A stretch of DNA of 11,747 nt from SAR202 cluster bacterium (GCA_009392675.1 VFFY01000007.1:1-11747); one strand, 5' to 3'; positions 1 through 6,808 are shown, counted from the first letter of the stretch. Program-made: numbers and translations. The notes: generated from the letters alone by a model not told the origin.

Positions 1-15
1 ACAACAGCGAGCTAA
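1..15 (+). CDS. rplP: Possible last codons of ribosomal protein L16 (partial)
   Basis: Reading from base 1, four codons (Thr-Thr-Ala-Ser) end in TAA at 13-15, two bases before the L29 start. In S10 operons rplP (L16) lies directly upstream of rpmC, so this is most simply its C-terminal end. Four residues cannot identify a protein, so the call rests on conserved gene order and the well-placed stop. Confidence 0.4.
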   Translation, partial: TTAS

Positions 16-17
16 TT

Positions 18-224
18 ATGGCGGAGATTGACGACATCAGAAATATGAATGATCAAGATTTAGTAGAGAATCTTGACTCTAGCCAGAAAGATCTTATGAA
101 TTTGAGATTTAGAACTGCAACAATGCAACTTACCGACACCAACGCAGTAAAAAGAGCTCAAAGGAAGATAGCAAAAATAATGACAGTTATCAGAGAAAGG
201 GAGATATCAGAGAGTTCCTTATGA
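18..224 (+). CDS. rpmC: 50S ribosomal protein L29
   Basis: L29 is a small helical protein of the large subunit that sits near the polypeptide exit tunnel, where it helps dock factors acting on nascent chains. The 68-residue product has the usual L29 length. It shows the characteristic two-helix pattern, with a KDLMNLRFRTATMQL segment at about residues 29-43 followed by a basic second helix rich in Arg and Lys (RAQRKIAKIMTVIRER). The ATG at 18 is the only start that gives the full family length. Its TGA stop overlaps the ATG of rpsQ (ATGA at 221-224), a classic arrangement for translational coupling. The position between L16 and S17 matches the conserved S10 operon. Confidence 0.97.
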   Translation: MAEIDDIRNMNDQDLVENLDSSQKDLMNLRFRTATMQLTDTNAVKRAQRKIAKIMTVIREREISESSL

Positions 225-544
225 GTAACGATCGCAGAAAAATAAGAGTGGGAAAAATAGTCAGTCAGAAGATGGATAAAACCGTCGTTGTTTCTGTTGA
301 ATGGAGTCAGCCTCACCGAATATATAAGAAAAATGTCAAACGTTGGAACAAATTTATGGTTCACGACGAGGAAAACTCTTGCAATCTTGGAGATACGGTT
401 CGGATTGTAGAAACTAGGCCTTTGTCTAAAACCAAAAGGTGGAAAGTGACCGAAATAATACAAAAGGGTGATGTGGCAGAGGTTCAACCGGGAGAGATAA
501 CTGTGTCGGGGATGAATGAAGACGACGATAAAGATAGGGAGTAA
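221..544 (+). CDS. rpsQ: 30S ribosomal protein S17 with acidic C-terminal tail
   Basis: S17 is a primary 16S rRNA binding protein of the OB-fold class, needed early in 30S assembly. Residues 6-80 carry the family core: an N-terminal strand pattern (GKIVSQKMDKTVVVSVE) and the signature GDTVRIVETRPLSKTKRW at about 57-74. At 107 residues it is longer than the usual 80-90. The extra C-terminal stretch, from about residue 82, ends in a run of acidic residues (NEDDDKDRE). Such tails occur in some phyla and are probably disordered. The start is fixed by the ATGA overlap with rpmC. The next gene, rplN, follows after 17 bases, and a six-codon frame (545-565) fills that gap. Confidence 0.97.
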   Translation: MSNDRRKIRVGKIVSQKMDKTVVVSVEWSQPHRIYKKNVKRWNKFMVHDEENSCNLGDTVRIVETRPLSKTKRWKVTEIIQKGDVAEVQPGEITVSGMNEDDDKDRE

Positions 545-561
545 ATGTTGAGGCAACAACG

Positions 562-930
562 ATGATACAAATATATACGAGATTAAAGGTCGCAGACAAT
601 TCTGGCGCAAGGGTAATAAGTTGCATAGGCGTGCCAGGCGGGTCTGGAAGAAAATATGCTTGGTTGGGTGATGTAATAGTTGCCTCCGTAAAAGATGCTG
701 CACCTGCATCTGGGGTGAAAAAGGGTGAGGTAGTTAAGGCTGTGGTGGTGAGAACCGCAAAATCTCATCGAAGAAAAGACGGATCACATATTAAATTTGA
801 TGAAAACGCAGCCGTGATCATCAATGAAGATAAAATGCCTCGAGGAACTCGTATTTTTGGGCCTGTCGCTCGAGAATTAAGGGATAAAGATTTCATGAGA
901 ATTGTGTCTCTTGCCCCGGAGGTCATATAG
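562..930 (+). CDS. rplN: 50S ribosomal protein L14
   Basis: L14 is a beta-barrel protein at the subunit interface of the 50S particle. It contacts 16S rRNA in the 70S ribosome and is the docking site of the silencing factor RsfS. The 122-residue length is exactly typical. Recognisable blocks are MIQIYTRLKVADNSGARV at the N-terminus, the GGSGRKYAWLGD loop at about 26-37, and the C-terminal RGTRIFGPVARELR (94-107) followed by SLAPEVI. A TTGAGG sequence eight bases upstream of the ATG is a usable ribosome binding site. The gene marks the classical start of the spc operon, but I see no convincing promoter or terminator in the 17-base gap before it, so it probably continues the S10 transcript. Confidence 0.98.
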   Translation: MIQIYTRLKVADNSGARVISCIGVPGGSGRKYAWLGDVIVASVKDAAPASGVKKGEVVKAVVVRTAKSHRRKDGSHIKFDENAAVIINEDKMPRGTRIFGPVARELRDKDFMRIVSLAPEVI

Positions 931-933
931 GAA

Positions 934-1242
934 ATGAAGATAAGAAAAAATGACAATGTGTTGGTGATTAAGGGAAAGGATAAAGGCAGGCAAGGGCCGG
1001 TCCAGAGTGTATTTCCAGGCAGGGGGAAAGTTTTAGTTGAGGGCATCAATATAGTGAAACGGCACAGAAAAGCTCAAGGCATGAGTGGTGCTGAAATTGT
1101 GGAGAAAGAACTTCCGGTAGCCGTTGCTAACGTGATGCTTGTTTGTACCCACTGCCAAAAGCCGGTAAAGGTATCAAACAGAATAATGGGAGACGGTTCG
1201 AAAGGAAGAATCTGCAAAAACTGCGAAGAGGTTATTGAATAA
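934..1242 (+). CDS. rplX: 50S ribosomal protein L24 with C-terminal zinc-ribbon cysteines
   Basis: L24 initiates 50S assembly by binding 23S rRNA domain I and lies near the exit tunnel. An N-terminal KOW domain is visible (KGKDKGRQGPVQSVFPGRGKV, about residues 13-33), followed by VEGINIVKRHRK. The C-terminal part holds two cysteine pairs, C71-x2-C74 and C94-x2-C97, a likely zinc knuckle. This is present in only some L24 families and absent in the E. coli protein. The 102-residue length is normal. The start lies three bases after the rplN stop, with GGAGG at 918-922 inside the end of rplN. Its TAA shares a base with the rplE start (TAATG), so coupling to L5 is likely. Confidence 0.97.
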   Translation: MKIRKNDNVLVIKGKDKGRQGPVQSVFPGRGKVLVEGINIVKRHRKAQGMSGAEIVEKELPVAVANVMLVCTHCQKPVKVSNRIMGDGSKGRICKNCEEVIE

Positions 1243-1829
1243 TGCCAGATGATAATACCAATCAATCTGTCCCCTCGAGTGGTAGAGCACCTCGTCTTTT
1301 GCAAAAGATAAGAGATGAGATAGGCCCGGAGATGATGAAGGAATTTGGCTATAGTAGCGTGATGCAGATACCTCGTTTGGACAAGGTGGTTATCAATATT
1401 GGGTTAGGGGAAGCCTTACAAAATGCTAAGGCTATCGAAAGTGTAACGGCTGATCTGAGCCGTATTACAGGTCAGAGGCCTGTGACCACGAAGGCTAAGA
1501 AATCCATAGCAGGATTCAAGATAAGAGAAGGAATGCCGATAGGTGCCATGGTGACTATAAGAGGCAGAAGAATGTACGAATTTACCGACAGGCTTTTGAA
1601 TGCATCATTGCCAAGAATCAGGGACTTCCAAGGTCTTTCAAGGAACTCTTTCGATGGTAGGGGAAACTATTCAATTGGTATAAGGGAACACACCATATTT
1701 CCGGAAATTGATTATAACTCCATCGATAGGATACGGGGTATGCAAATTGTGATAGTTACATCTGCAGTAAATGATCAAGAAGGTATGCGATTCTTAGAAT
1801 TGGCGGGTATGCCTTTTATAAGAAACTAA
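1242..1829 (+). CDS. rplE: 50S ribosomal protein L5 with short N-terminal extension
   Basis: L5 binds 5S rRNA with L18 and forms part of the central protuberance, contacting the P-site tRNA and S13 across the subunit bridge. The core is well conserved: SVMQIPRLDKVVINIGLG, then TGQRPVTTKAKKSIAGFKIREG, then DFQGLSRNSFDGRGNYSIG and a C-terminal FLELAGMPF. At 195 residues it exceeds the usual of about 180, because some 16 polar residues (MPDDNTNQSVPSSGR) precede the normal N-terminus. The one-base overlap with the rplX stop and the GAAGAGG at 1225-1231 support the ATG at 1242. A 45-base gap containing an AU-only hairpin separates it from rpsN. Confidence 0.98.
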   Translation: MPDDNTNQSVPSSGRAPRLLQKIRDEIGPEMMKEFGYSSVMQIPRLDKVVINIGLGEALQNAKAIESVTADLSRITGQRPVTTKAKKSIAGFKIREGMPIGAMVTIRGRRMYEFTDRLLNASLPRIRDFQGLSRNSFDGRGNYSIGIREHTIFPEIDYNSIDRIRGMQIVIVTSAVNDQEGMRFLELAGMPFIRN

Positions 1830-1839
1830 GTAATCGAAT

Positions 1840-1860
1840 AAAATTAGGATTAATAATTTT
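1840..1860 (+). other. AU-rich hairpin ahead of rpsN
   Basis: AAAATTA at 1840-1846 is followed, after a seven-base loop, by its exact complement TAATTTT at 1854-1860. The seven pairs are all A-U, so the stem is weak. No U-run follows, so it is not a normal terminator. It lies two bases upstream of the rpsN ribosome binding site and could influence access to it. It may equally be chance in AT-rich sequence. Confidence 0.3.
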
Positions 1861-1862
1861 CT

Positions 1863-1868
1863 AAGGAT
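1863..1868 (+). promoter_or_regulatory. Ribosome binding site for the GTG start of rpsN
   Basis: AAGGAT lies six bases before GTG 1875, and no ATG in the gap could serve instead. This supports the GTG as the true start of S14. It sits immediately 3' of the AU hairpin at 1840-1860. Confidence 0.6.
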
Positions 1869-1874
1869 ATAAAA

Positions 1875-2180
1875 GTGGCAAAGAAATCATCTGTTGCAAG
1901 AAATGAGAAGAGACGAAGGCTAGTGGAAAAATATGCTGAAAAAAGGCAACAACTTCAGGACGTTATAAAGGATGCCAATTCATCTTCTGAGGCGCGTGCG
2001 GAGGCTAGAACAGAGATGTCAAAATTGCCTAGGAATGCTAACCCCGTAAGAATAAGAAATCGGTGCCAGGTAACTGGCAGGCCTCATGGTTATATCAGAT
2101 ATTTTGGGTTGTCTCGTATAGCCTTTCGCGAGATGGCACACGCAGGTGAATTACCTGGTGTAAAAAAGGCAAGTTGGTAG
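1875..2180 (+). CDS. rpsN: 30S ribosomal protein S14, long zinc-free form
   Basis: S14 is a late-assembling 30S head protein bound to the 3' major domain of 16S rRNA. The 101 residues are the long form, as in E. coli, not the roughly 61-residue zinc-binding form. The conserved end reads RNRCQVTGRPHGYIRYFG followed by LSRIAFREMAHAGELPG and terminal KKASW. At the positions where zinc-type S14 has four cysteines, only C64 remains; T67, S80 and A83 replace the others, so no zinc site is expected. Residues 1-50 form the charged N-terminal helical region specific to the long form. Translation starts at GTG with a good AAGGAT site six bases upstream. The start codon and length both fit the family (MAKKS start). 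Confidence 0.97.
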   Translation: MAKKSSVARNEKRRRLVEKYAEKRQQLQDVIKDANSSSEARAEARTEMSKLPRNANPVRIRNRCQVTGRPHGYIRYFGLSRIAFREMAHAGELPGVKKASW

Positions 2181-2190
2181 GTAAAATAAT

Positions 2191-2592
2191 ATGTCAGTAA
2201 CAGATCCGATAGCAGATATGCTCACAAGAATTCGAAACGCAGTCATGGTTGGCCATGAATCTGTCAATGTACCAGTCTCTAACATAAAGGTAGAGATAGC
2301 CCAAATATTGGAAAAAGAAGGGTTTTTGGAAGGGTATGAGATACAGAATGAGGGTCAAATTGATGCAAATATACAATTGAACCTCCATTATTGGCAAAAA
2401 GGAGAACCTGCAATAACGGGATTAAAGCGAATCAGCAAGCCAGGTCTTCGCATATACTCCAAAAATAACGAATTGCCGATTGTATATGGCAATAGAGGAA
2501 TTGCTGTGATCTCAACAAATAAAGGTGTTATGACTGGGATAGAGGCAAAACGGGGCGGGGTAGGTGGTGAGGTTTTATTCTACGTCTGGTAG
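2191..2592 (+). CDS. rpsH: 30S ribosomal protein S8
   Basis: S8 binds the central domain of 16S rRNA and organises the 30S platform. In E. coli it also represses spc-operon translation at a site near the rplE start; I could not identify such a site here. The 133-residue product begins TDPIADMLTRIRNA and contains ITGLKRISKPGLRIYSK in the middle. It ends with VISTNKGVMTGIEAKRGGVG and GEVLFYVW, all diagnostic of S8. The start is ten bases after rpsN, with only a weak GTAGGT site overlapping the upstream stop, so coupling to S14 translation is plausible. Confidence 0.98.
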   Translation: MSVTDPIADMLTRIRNAVMVGHESVNVPVSNIKVEIAQILEKEGFLEGYEIQNEGQIDANIQLNLHYWQKGEPAITGLKRISKPGLRIYSKNNELPIVYGNRGIAVISTNKGVMTGIEAKRGGVGGEVLFYVW

Positions 2593-2603
2593 GGAGAATT
2601 TTT

Positions 2604-3146
2604 ATGTCGAGAATTGGAAACCAATTAATACAAATACCATCGGGCGTCGATGTAACTATCGATGGAACAGAAGTCACAGTAAAAGGTCCCAAGGGTAGCT
2701 TGAGCCGAAATTTTCACCAGGATATGATGATTAGCCGAGATGGAGACATGGTCAAAGTCACTAGACCTAGTGACGAAAGCGAACATAAAGCTTTTCATGG
2801 ACTGACCAGAAGCCTGTTATCCAATATGGTAGAGGGAGTTAGTGAGGGTTTTACTAAAGACTTGGAATTAGTAGGTGTCGGATACAGGGTGCAACAAAAG
2901 GGAAAAGGAATAACTTTGAGTGTGATGTTGAGCCATTCAGTGGAAATACAACCTGATTCGGGTGCTGAATTAGAAGTGGACGGAAACACGCATATAAAAG
3001 TGTCAGGTATTGATAAACAGGTTGTAGGTCAATTGGCATCTCAGATTCGTAAGGTAAGACCACCAAACGTATATACAGGTAAGGGTATCAGGTATGCTGG
3101 CGAGGTGGTGAAGCTGAAACCTGGGAAAAGTGCAAGGAGGGCCTAA
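2604..3146 (+). CDS. rplF: 50S ribosomal protein L6
   Basis: L6 has two related RNA-binding domains and lies beside the sarcin-ricin loop and the L7/L12 stalk base, where elongation factors dock. The 180-residue length is typical. The N-terminus, MSRIGNQLIQIPSGVDVTID, and TVKGPKGSLSRNF fit the first domain. GLTRSLLSNMVEGVSEGF and the C-terminal signature RPPNVYTGKGIRYAGE (152-167) fit the second. A TAGGGAGA ribosome binding site overlapping the rpsH stop gives a six-base spacing to the ATG. Only three bases separate its stop from rplR. Confidence 0.98.
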   Translation: MSRIGNQLIQIPSGVDVTIDGTEVTVKGPKGSLSRNFHQDMMISRDGDMVKVTRPSDESEHKAFHGLTRSLLSNMVEGVSEGFTKDLELVGVGYRVQQKGKGITLSVMLSHSVEIQPDSGAELEVDGNTHIKVSGIDKQVVGQLASQIRKVRPPNVYTGKGIRYAGEVVKLKPGKSARRA

Positions 3147-3149
3147 ATT

Positions 3150-3515
3150 ATGTCAGCTTTAAATGGAAAAATGAGAAGGGTGATCCGTCACAAAAGGCTA
3201 AGGTCTAAGATATCAGGCACCGCCGCGAGACCGCGTCTAGCAGTTTATAGGAGTATTTCACACATATATGCCCAGTTGATTGATGATGTGGAAGGAAGCA
3301 CTATTGCAGCAGCCTCCTCTCTAGAGAATGAATTGAAGGATAAAGATAAAGACTCCGGAAAGATATCAATCTCGAAAGTGGTTGGAGAGTCAATTGGCAG
3401 GAGAGCGGCTGAAAAAGGAATAAGTGAAATAGTATTCGACCGAGGTGGATATAAATACCACGGAAGAATCAAAGCAGTTGCTGAAGGGGCTAGGGAAGCG
3501 GGGTTAAAATTTTAG
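3150..3515 (+). CDS. rplR: 50S ribosomal protein L18
   Basis: L18 binds 5S rRNA and, with L5, attaches it to the 23S rRNA in the central protuberance. The 121-residue product has the basic N-terminal arm (KMRRVIRHKRLRSKISGT) and the RPRLAVYRSISHIYAQLIDD block. The C-terminal part, IVFDRGGYKYHGRIKAVAEG with AREAGLKF, is diagnostic of the family. A strong AAGGAGG at 3134-3140, inside the end of rplF, sits nine bases before the ATG. The gap to rpsE is 44 bases. Confidence 0.98.
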   Translation: MSALNGKMRRVIRHKRLRSKISGTAARPRLAVYRSISHIYAQLIDDVEGSTIAAASSLENELKDKDKDSGKISISKVVGESIGRRAAEKGISEIVFDRGGYKYHGRIKAVAEGAREAGLKF

Positions 3516-3559
3516 CGGGGTATATTAATAATGTATGCCCAGATTTAGGTGTTAAATAG

Positions 3560-4120
3560 ATGCAGGAAAAACAGGACCGAAGAAGAAACAAAGATCGAGA
3601 AGAAGAGTCTCCGATAACAGAACGTACTGTTCGCATTAATAGGGTCTCGAAGGTGGTGAAAGGAGGACGACATCTTAGTTTCAGTGCCCTCGTAGTGGTT
3701 GGCGATGGGGAAGGGCGAGTTGGTATAGGTATGGGAAAAGCTTCCGCTGTGCCAGATGCCATCACCAAAGGTTCTGCATATGCACAAAAAAACATGGTTG
3801 TTATCCCATTGAAGGGAGATACTATCGCTCATGATGTTTCAGCTAAATTTGGCGGTAGTATGGTAATGCTGAAGCCAGCTCCTCCTGGTACAGGGGTGAT
3901 AGCGGGAGAGTCAGTCAGGGCAGTTGTTGAATTGGTGGGGGTGAAGGATATTGTTACTAAAGTGAGGCGAAGCACCAATCCAACTAATGTTGTAAAAGCA
4001 ACCCTCAAAGGGCTTCAAATGCTAAGGGACCCCGAAGTTGAGATTTCTCGGAGGCGGGAATACGCACAGCGGACCGCACTTGCAAAGAATGAAAAACTTT
4101 CACAGGATTCATCAGATTAA
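3560..4120 (+). CDS. rpsE: 30S ribosomal protein S5
   Basis: S5 lies at the mRNA entry channel of the 30S subunit, contributes to decoding accuracy and contacts S4 and S8. Of 186 residues, the first 22 or so are a charged, probably disordered extension rich in Arg, Lys and Glu. The double-stranded-RNA-binding-like domain follows (RINRVSKVVKGGRHLSFSA at about 25-43, then VVGDGEGRVGIGMGKASAVP). The C-terminal domain has PPGTGVIAGESVRAVVELVG and NPTNVVKATLKGL. In the segment before NPTNVVKA this protein reads KVRRST where many S5 proteins have KxxGSxN-like residues. The weak TTAGGTG upstream site has eight-base spacing. A five-codon frame (3531-3548) occupies part of the preceding gap. Confidence 0.98.
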   Translation: MQEKQDRRRNKDREEESPITERTVRINRVSKVVKGGRHLSFSALVVVGDGEGRVGIGMGKASAVPDAITKGSAYAQKNMVVIPLKGDTIAHDVSAKFGGSMVMLKPAPPGTGVIAGESVRAVVELVGVKDIVTKVRRSTNPTNVVKATLKGLQMLRDPEVEISRRREYAQRTALAKNEKLSQDSSD

Positions 4121-4131
4121 GGTATCGCAAA

Positions 4132-4314
4132 ATGGCAAAAATTTCGGTTACATGGAAAAAAAGCACCATCGGTTATTCTCAAAGGCAAAGAAGAATAATA
4201 GAGAGTTTGGGACTTAGAAAACTAAACCATACAGTGGTACATGAATCATCCCCTTCTATTATGGGGATGCTAAATAAAGTAGGGCATTTGGTTGAGGTTA
4301 AAGAGGGCGAATAA
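4132..4314 (+). CDS. rpmD: 50S ribosomal protein L30
   Basis: L30 is a small 50S protein that is dispensable or absent in some bacteria. The 60-residue length is exactly that of the short bacterial form. It shows the expected pattern: a strand (KISVTWKKSTIGYS), then the helix QRRIIESLGLRKLNHTVVH, then SPSIMGMLNKVGHLVEVKE. A TAAGGT site overlapping the rpsE stop gives eight-base spacing to the ATG. It stands between S5 and L15, its normal place in the spc operon. Confidence 0.97.
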   Translation: MAKISVTWKKSTIGYSQRQRRIIESLGLRKLNHTVVHESSPSIMGMLNKVGHLVEVKEGE

Positions 4315-4342
4315 TAGGGACTGATAATTTAGGTATTAAGAT

Positions 4343-4798
4343 ATGACTATGCAAAATCACACAATAAAATCCTCAGGAGCTAAATCTGGGAAGCGAAAAC
4401 GGGTTGGTCGAGGAGATGGTAGCGGAAATGGTAGTTTTTCTGGTAAGGGGATGAAAGGCCAGAAATCCAGAAGCGGCGGGGGTGTTAGACCAGGGTTCGA
4501 GGGTGGACAACTGCCTTTGATCAAAAGAATGCCGTCATTGAGAGGCTTCACAAACATTTTTAAAACGAAATATCATCTAGTAAACATCGATAGTATCTCT
4601 CGTGTGTACCCGGACGGAGGGGAAGTATCCCCGCAAGGATTGGTTCAAAGTGGAGTTATCAAAGATGATAAATTACCCGTAAAAATTTTGGGTAGGGGCG
4701 AAATAACGGTAAATTTGAAGATCTCTGCTCATAAATTCACAAAACCTGCTAAGAACAAAATTGAGATGGCAGGTGGGACAGTACAGGTAATAGACTAG
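4343..4798 (+). CDS. rplO: 50S ribosomal protein L15
   Basis: L15 is an intermediate-stage 50S assembly protein with a long glycine- and arginine-rich N-terminal tail threaded into 23S rRNA. The 151-residue product shows that tail (KRKRVGRGDGSGNGSFSGKG, about 17-36). The signature GQKSRSGGGVRPGFEGGQ follows at about 39-56, then PLIKRMPSLRGFTN. The C-terminal domain ends in KNKIEMAGGTVQVI, as usual. Two in-frame ATGs lie close together (4343 and 4349); either is possible, and the difference is two residues. The upstream site (TTAGGT) is weak. The TAG stop is directly followed by the secY ATG with no intervening base. Confidence 0.97.
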   Translation: MTMQNHTIKSSGAKSGKRKRVGRGDGSGNGSFSGKGMKGQKSRSGGGVRPGFEGGQLPLIKRMPSLRGFTNIFKTKYHLVNIDSISRVYPDGGEVSPQGLVQSGVIKDDKLPVKILGRGEITVNLKISAHKFTKPAKNKIEMAGGTVQVID

Positions 4799-6136
4799 AT
4801 GGTTCGGCAATCTCAATCGTCTCGATCTGAACAATTATCCCGACCGCAATTAATCCAGTCGATGCTGGATGCAATGAAGGTTCCAGATTTACGGTACAAA
4901 ATCCTTTTCACCTTTGCGATGCTCTTGATTTTTAGATTTGTTGCTCACGTCCCGGTACCCGGTGTTGACACTCAAGCTTTATCCCAAGCATTTCGTGATC
5001 AAGCCCTTCTAGGGTTCCTGGATTTATTCAGTGGTGGTGCTTTATCTAATTTAAGCGTGGCTGCTCTAGGTGTTTACCCATATATCACAGCTTCGATCGT
5101 TATGCAGATACTCACGCCAGTTATGCCTGGCCTAAAAGAATTATCTCAAGAAGGGGAGTTTGGGCGCCAAAAAATCAACCAATATACTCATTATTTGACA
5201 GTTCCGATCGCTTTTATGCAAGGTTGGGGGCAATTAACCCTTCTCAGATCTTCTGGAGTGCTTCCCGGAGTCGATTTTGGTCTAAATTTGCATACCTTTG
5301 CCATGATGTTGTCACTTGTTGCAGGTACCATGTTTTTGGTGTGGCTGGGCGAGCTAATAACTGAGAGAGGTCTTGGTAACGGGGTCTCCCTAATCATATT
5401 CGGTGGCATCGTTGCAAGCCTGCCACAAATGCTGGGAAGAGGATTTCTAGAAAATGACTATGTATCTACACTAATTACGCTTGGAGTAATTGGGTTTGCA
5501 TTGATTTATATAATCGTTTTTTTTAACGAGGCACAACGTCGGGTGCCAGTGCAGTATGGCAGAAGTGTCTTCCGTGGAGGACGAATGCAGCGCCAGAGCG
5601 GGTCTTCTTTTTTGCCTATCAGAGTGAATACGGCAGGTATGATCCCGTTGATTTTTGCTTTTTCAATAATAATCTTGCCAGGGACGATTGCTAGCTACTT
5701 TAACGATCCATTGAGCGACGGGTTTTTAAATTCGATCGCTTCTTTTTTTGCAAGTACTTTGGATCCATCAAACCTTCCCTACTGGATAGCTGTTTTTATA
5801 TTGGTAGTAATGTTTACTTTTTTCTATACCCTGGTAATTTTCCAACAGCAGAATCTTGCTGAAACTTTACAAAGAAACGGAGGATTTATACCTGGGATAC
5901 GCCCGGGATTGCCAACTCAAGAGTATTTAAATAGGGTGATAATTAGAATCACTTGGGGAGGAGCTTTTTTTCTCGGTGGCATCGCAATAGTCCCATACTT
6001 TGTCTCTGAGCTAACTGGAATTCAAGCCTTAACCTTAAGTAGTACTAGTTTGCTAATTATGGTTGGAGTGGCCTTGGATACTATGCGGCAGTTGGAATCT
6101 CAGTTACTGATGCGTAACTATGAAGGATTTTTATAA
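4799..6136 (+). CDS. secY: Preprotein translocase channel subunit SecY
   Basis: SecY forms the membrane channel through which SecA-driven secretory proteins cross and nascent membrane proteins insert. The 445-residue length and about ten hydrophobic segments fit the family. Visible landmarks are the first membrane helix after PDLRYKILFTFAMLLIF (29-45), the plug region near LDLFSGGALSNLS (74-86) and GVYPYITASIVMQIL. EGEFGRQKINQYTHYLTV (118-135), GLGNGVSLIIFGGI (191-204), VNTAGMIPLIFAFSI (276-290) and GGFIPGIRPGLPT (361-373) follow. The cytoplasmic loop at 249-275 (PVQYGRSVFRGGRMQRQS) is less like the common YAKRVxGRxxYGGQS form. The ATG abuts the rplO stop, so coupling is likely. Partners SecE and SecG are not in this window. 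Confidence 0.98.
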   Translation: MVRQSQSSRSEQLSRPQLIQSMLDAMKVPDLRYKILFTFAMLLIFRFVAHVPVPGVDTQALSQAFRDQALLGFLDLFSGGALSNLSVAALGVYPYITASIVMQILTPVMPGLKELSQEGEFGRQKINQYTHYLTVPIAFMQGWGQLTLLRSSGVLPGVDFGLNLHTFAMMLSLVAGTMFLVWLGELITERGLGNGVSLIIFGGIVASLPQMLGRGFLENDYVSTLITLGVIGFALIYIIVFFNEAQRRVPVQYGRSVFRGGRMQRQSGSSFLPIRVNTAGMIPLIFAFSIIILPGTIASYFNDPLSDGFLNSIASFFASTLDPSNLPYWIAVFILVVMFTFFYTLVIFQQQNLAETLQRNGGFIPGIRPGLPTQEYLNRVIIRITWGGAFFLGGIAIVPYFVSELTGIQALTLSSTSLLIMVGVALDTMRQLESQLLMRNYEGFL

Positions 6137-6143
6137 GATCCAC

Positions 6144-6173
6144 ATGTATCAGTGCAAAGGTGAGTGGGTATGA
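6144..6173 (+). other. Nine-codon open frame bridging secY and adk
   Basis: ATG at 6144 opens a frame of nine codons (MYQCKGEWV). Its TGA overlaps the preferred adk ATG as ATGA at 6170-6173. It could act as a coupling leader that delivers ribosomes to adk, or it may be chance. No clear ribosome binding site precedes it. Confidence 0.15.
6157..6163 (+). promoter_or_regulatory. Ribosome binding site selecting the adk ATG
   Basis: AAGGTGA lies six bases before ATG 6170 but essentially touches the in-frame GTG at 6164. The spacing favours the ATG. The resulting N-terminus, MKIILMGPPGSGKGT, is also the normal family form. Confidence 0.6.
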
Positions 6174-6808
6174 AAATAATCCTTATGGGCCCCCCCGGTT
6201 CGGGTAAAGGCACTCAGGCTTCCTTTGTAGCTTCTCTTGTGCAGGTCAATAGTATGTCGTCTGGAGATCTGTTTAGGGAGAATCTAGCCAATGACACCGA
6301 GTTAGGAAAATTGGCCAAAACCTATATGGATCAAGGCAAATATGTACCGGACGATGTGACCATAAATATGGTGATGTCATGGATAGAAGATTCTGAAAAT
6401 AACGGAGGATTTATCTTAGATGGATTTCCTCGAACACTGTCGCAGGCACAGGCATTAGATGATCGTCTGAATGGGGTAGGTGGAATTGATAAAGTAATAT
6501 TATTCAATGTGCCGGAATTGGAGTTGATAAAGAGGTTGTCTGGAAGAATACTGTGTAGAAAATGCCAAACTCCATATCACAAAGAGTTCTCCCCTCCCAC
6601 AAATGATGGTGCGTGCGATAAATGTGGTGGTGATTTGTTCCAGCGAGATGATGATTCAGAGGTTGTTGTGAAGGAGCGGTTGAAGGTATATAGACAAGAA
6701 ACGGACCCAGTTGTTGAAAGATATAGAGGCATTGGTAATATACTCGAAATAGATGGGTCTCTCCCAATACGCGTGGTTGAAAAATCTCTAAGGACGGCTT
6801 TGGGATGA
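6170..6808 (+). CDS. adk: Adenylate kinase, zinc-lid type
   Basis: Adenylate kinase interconverts ATP plus AMP with two ADP in the cytoplasm, setting the energy charge. From ATG 6170 the protein is 212 residues, normal for the long form. The P-loop GPPGSGKGT spans 7-15. The AMP-binding part has SSGDLFR (30-36, R36 conserved; the usual form is STGD) and LDGFPRT (83-89, R88). The lid carries C129-x2-C132 and C149-x2-C152, a structural zinc site found in many Gram-positive and deep-branching bacteria. DDSEVVVKERL (161-171) supplies the lid-closing arginine region. An upstream in-frame GTG at 6164 would add two residues. The gene sits between secY and map, its common position. Its TGA overlaps the ATG of a 22-codon frame. 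Confidence 0.98.
   Translation: MKIILMGPPGSGKGTQASFVASLVQVNSMSSGDLFRENLANDTELGKLAKTYMDQGKYVPDDVTINMVMSWIEDSENNGGFILDGFPRTLSQAQALDDRLNGVGGIDKVILFNVPELELIKRLSGRILCRKCQTPYHKEFSPPTNDGACDKCGGDLFQRDDDSEVVVKERLKVYRQETDPVVERYRGIGNILEIDGSLPIRVVEKSLRTALG

Noticed and set aside
158..709. Long minus-strand open frame of 183 codons opposite rpsQ and rplN
   Set aside because: It lies fully opposite two clear ribosomal-protein genes, is rich in His, Pro, Leu and Phe as expected for an antisense shadow, and resembles no family I know.
3516..3559. Possible promoter in the rplR-rpsE gap (TATATTAATAATG)
   Set aside because: The AT-rich string resembles a -10 box only loosely and no -35 hexamer is visible at a suitable spacing.
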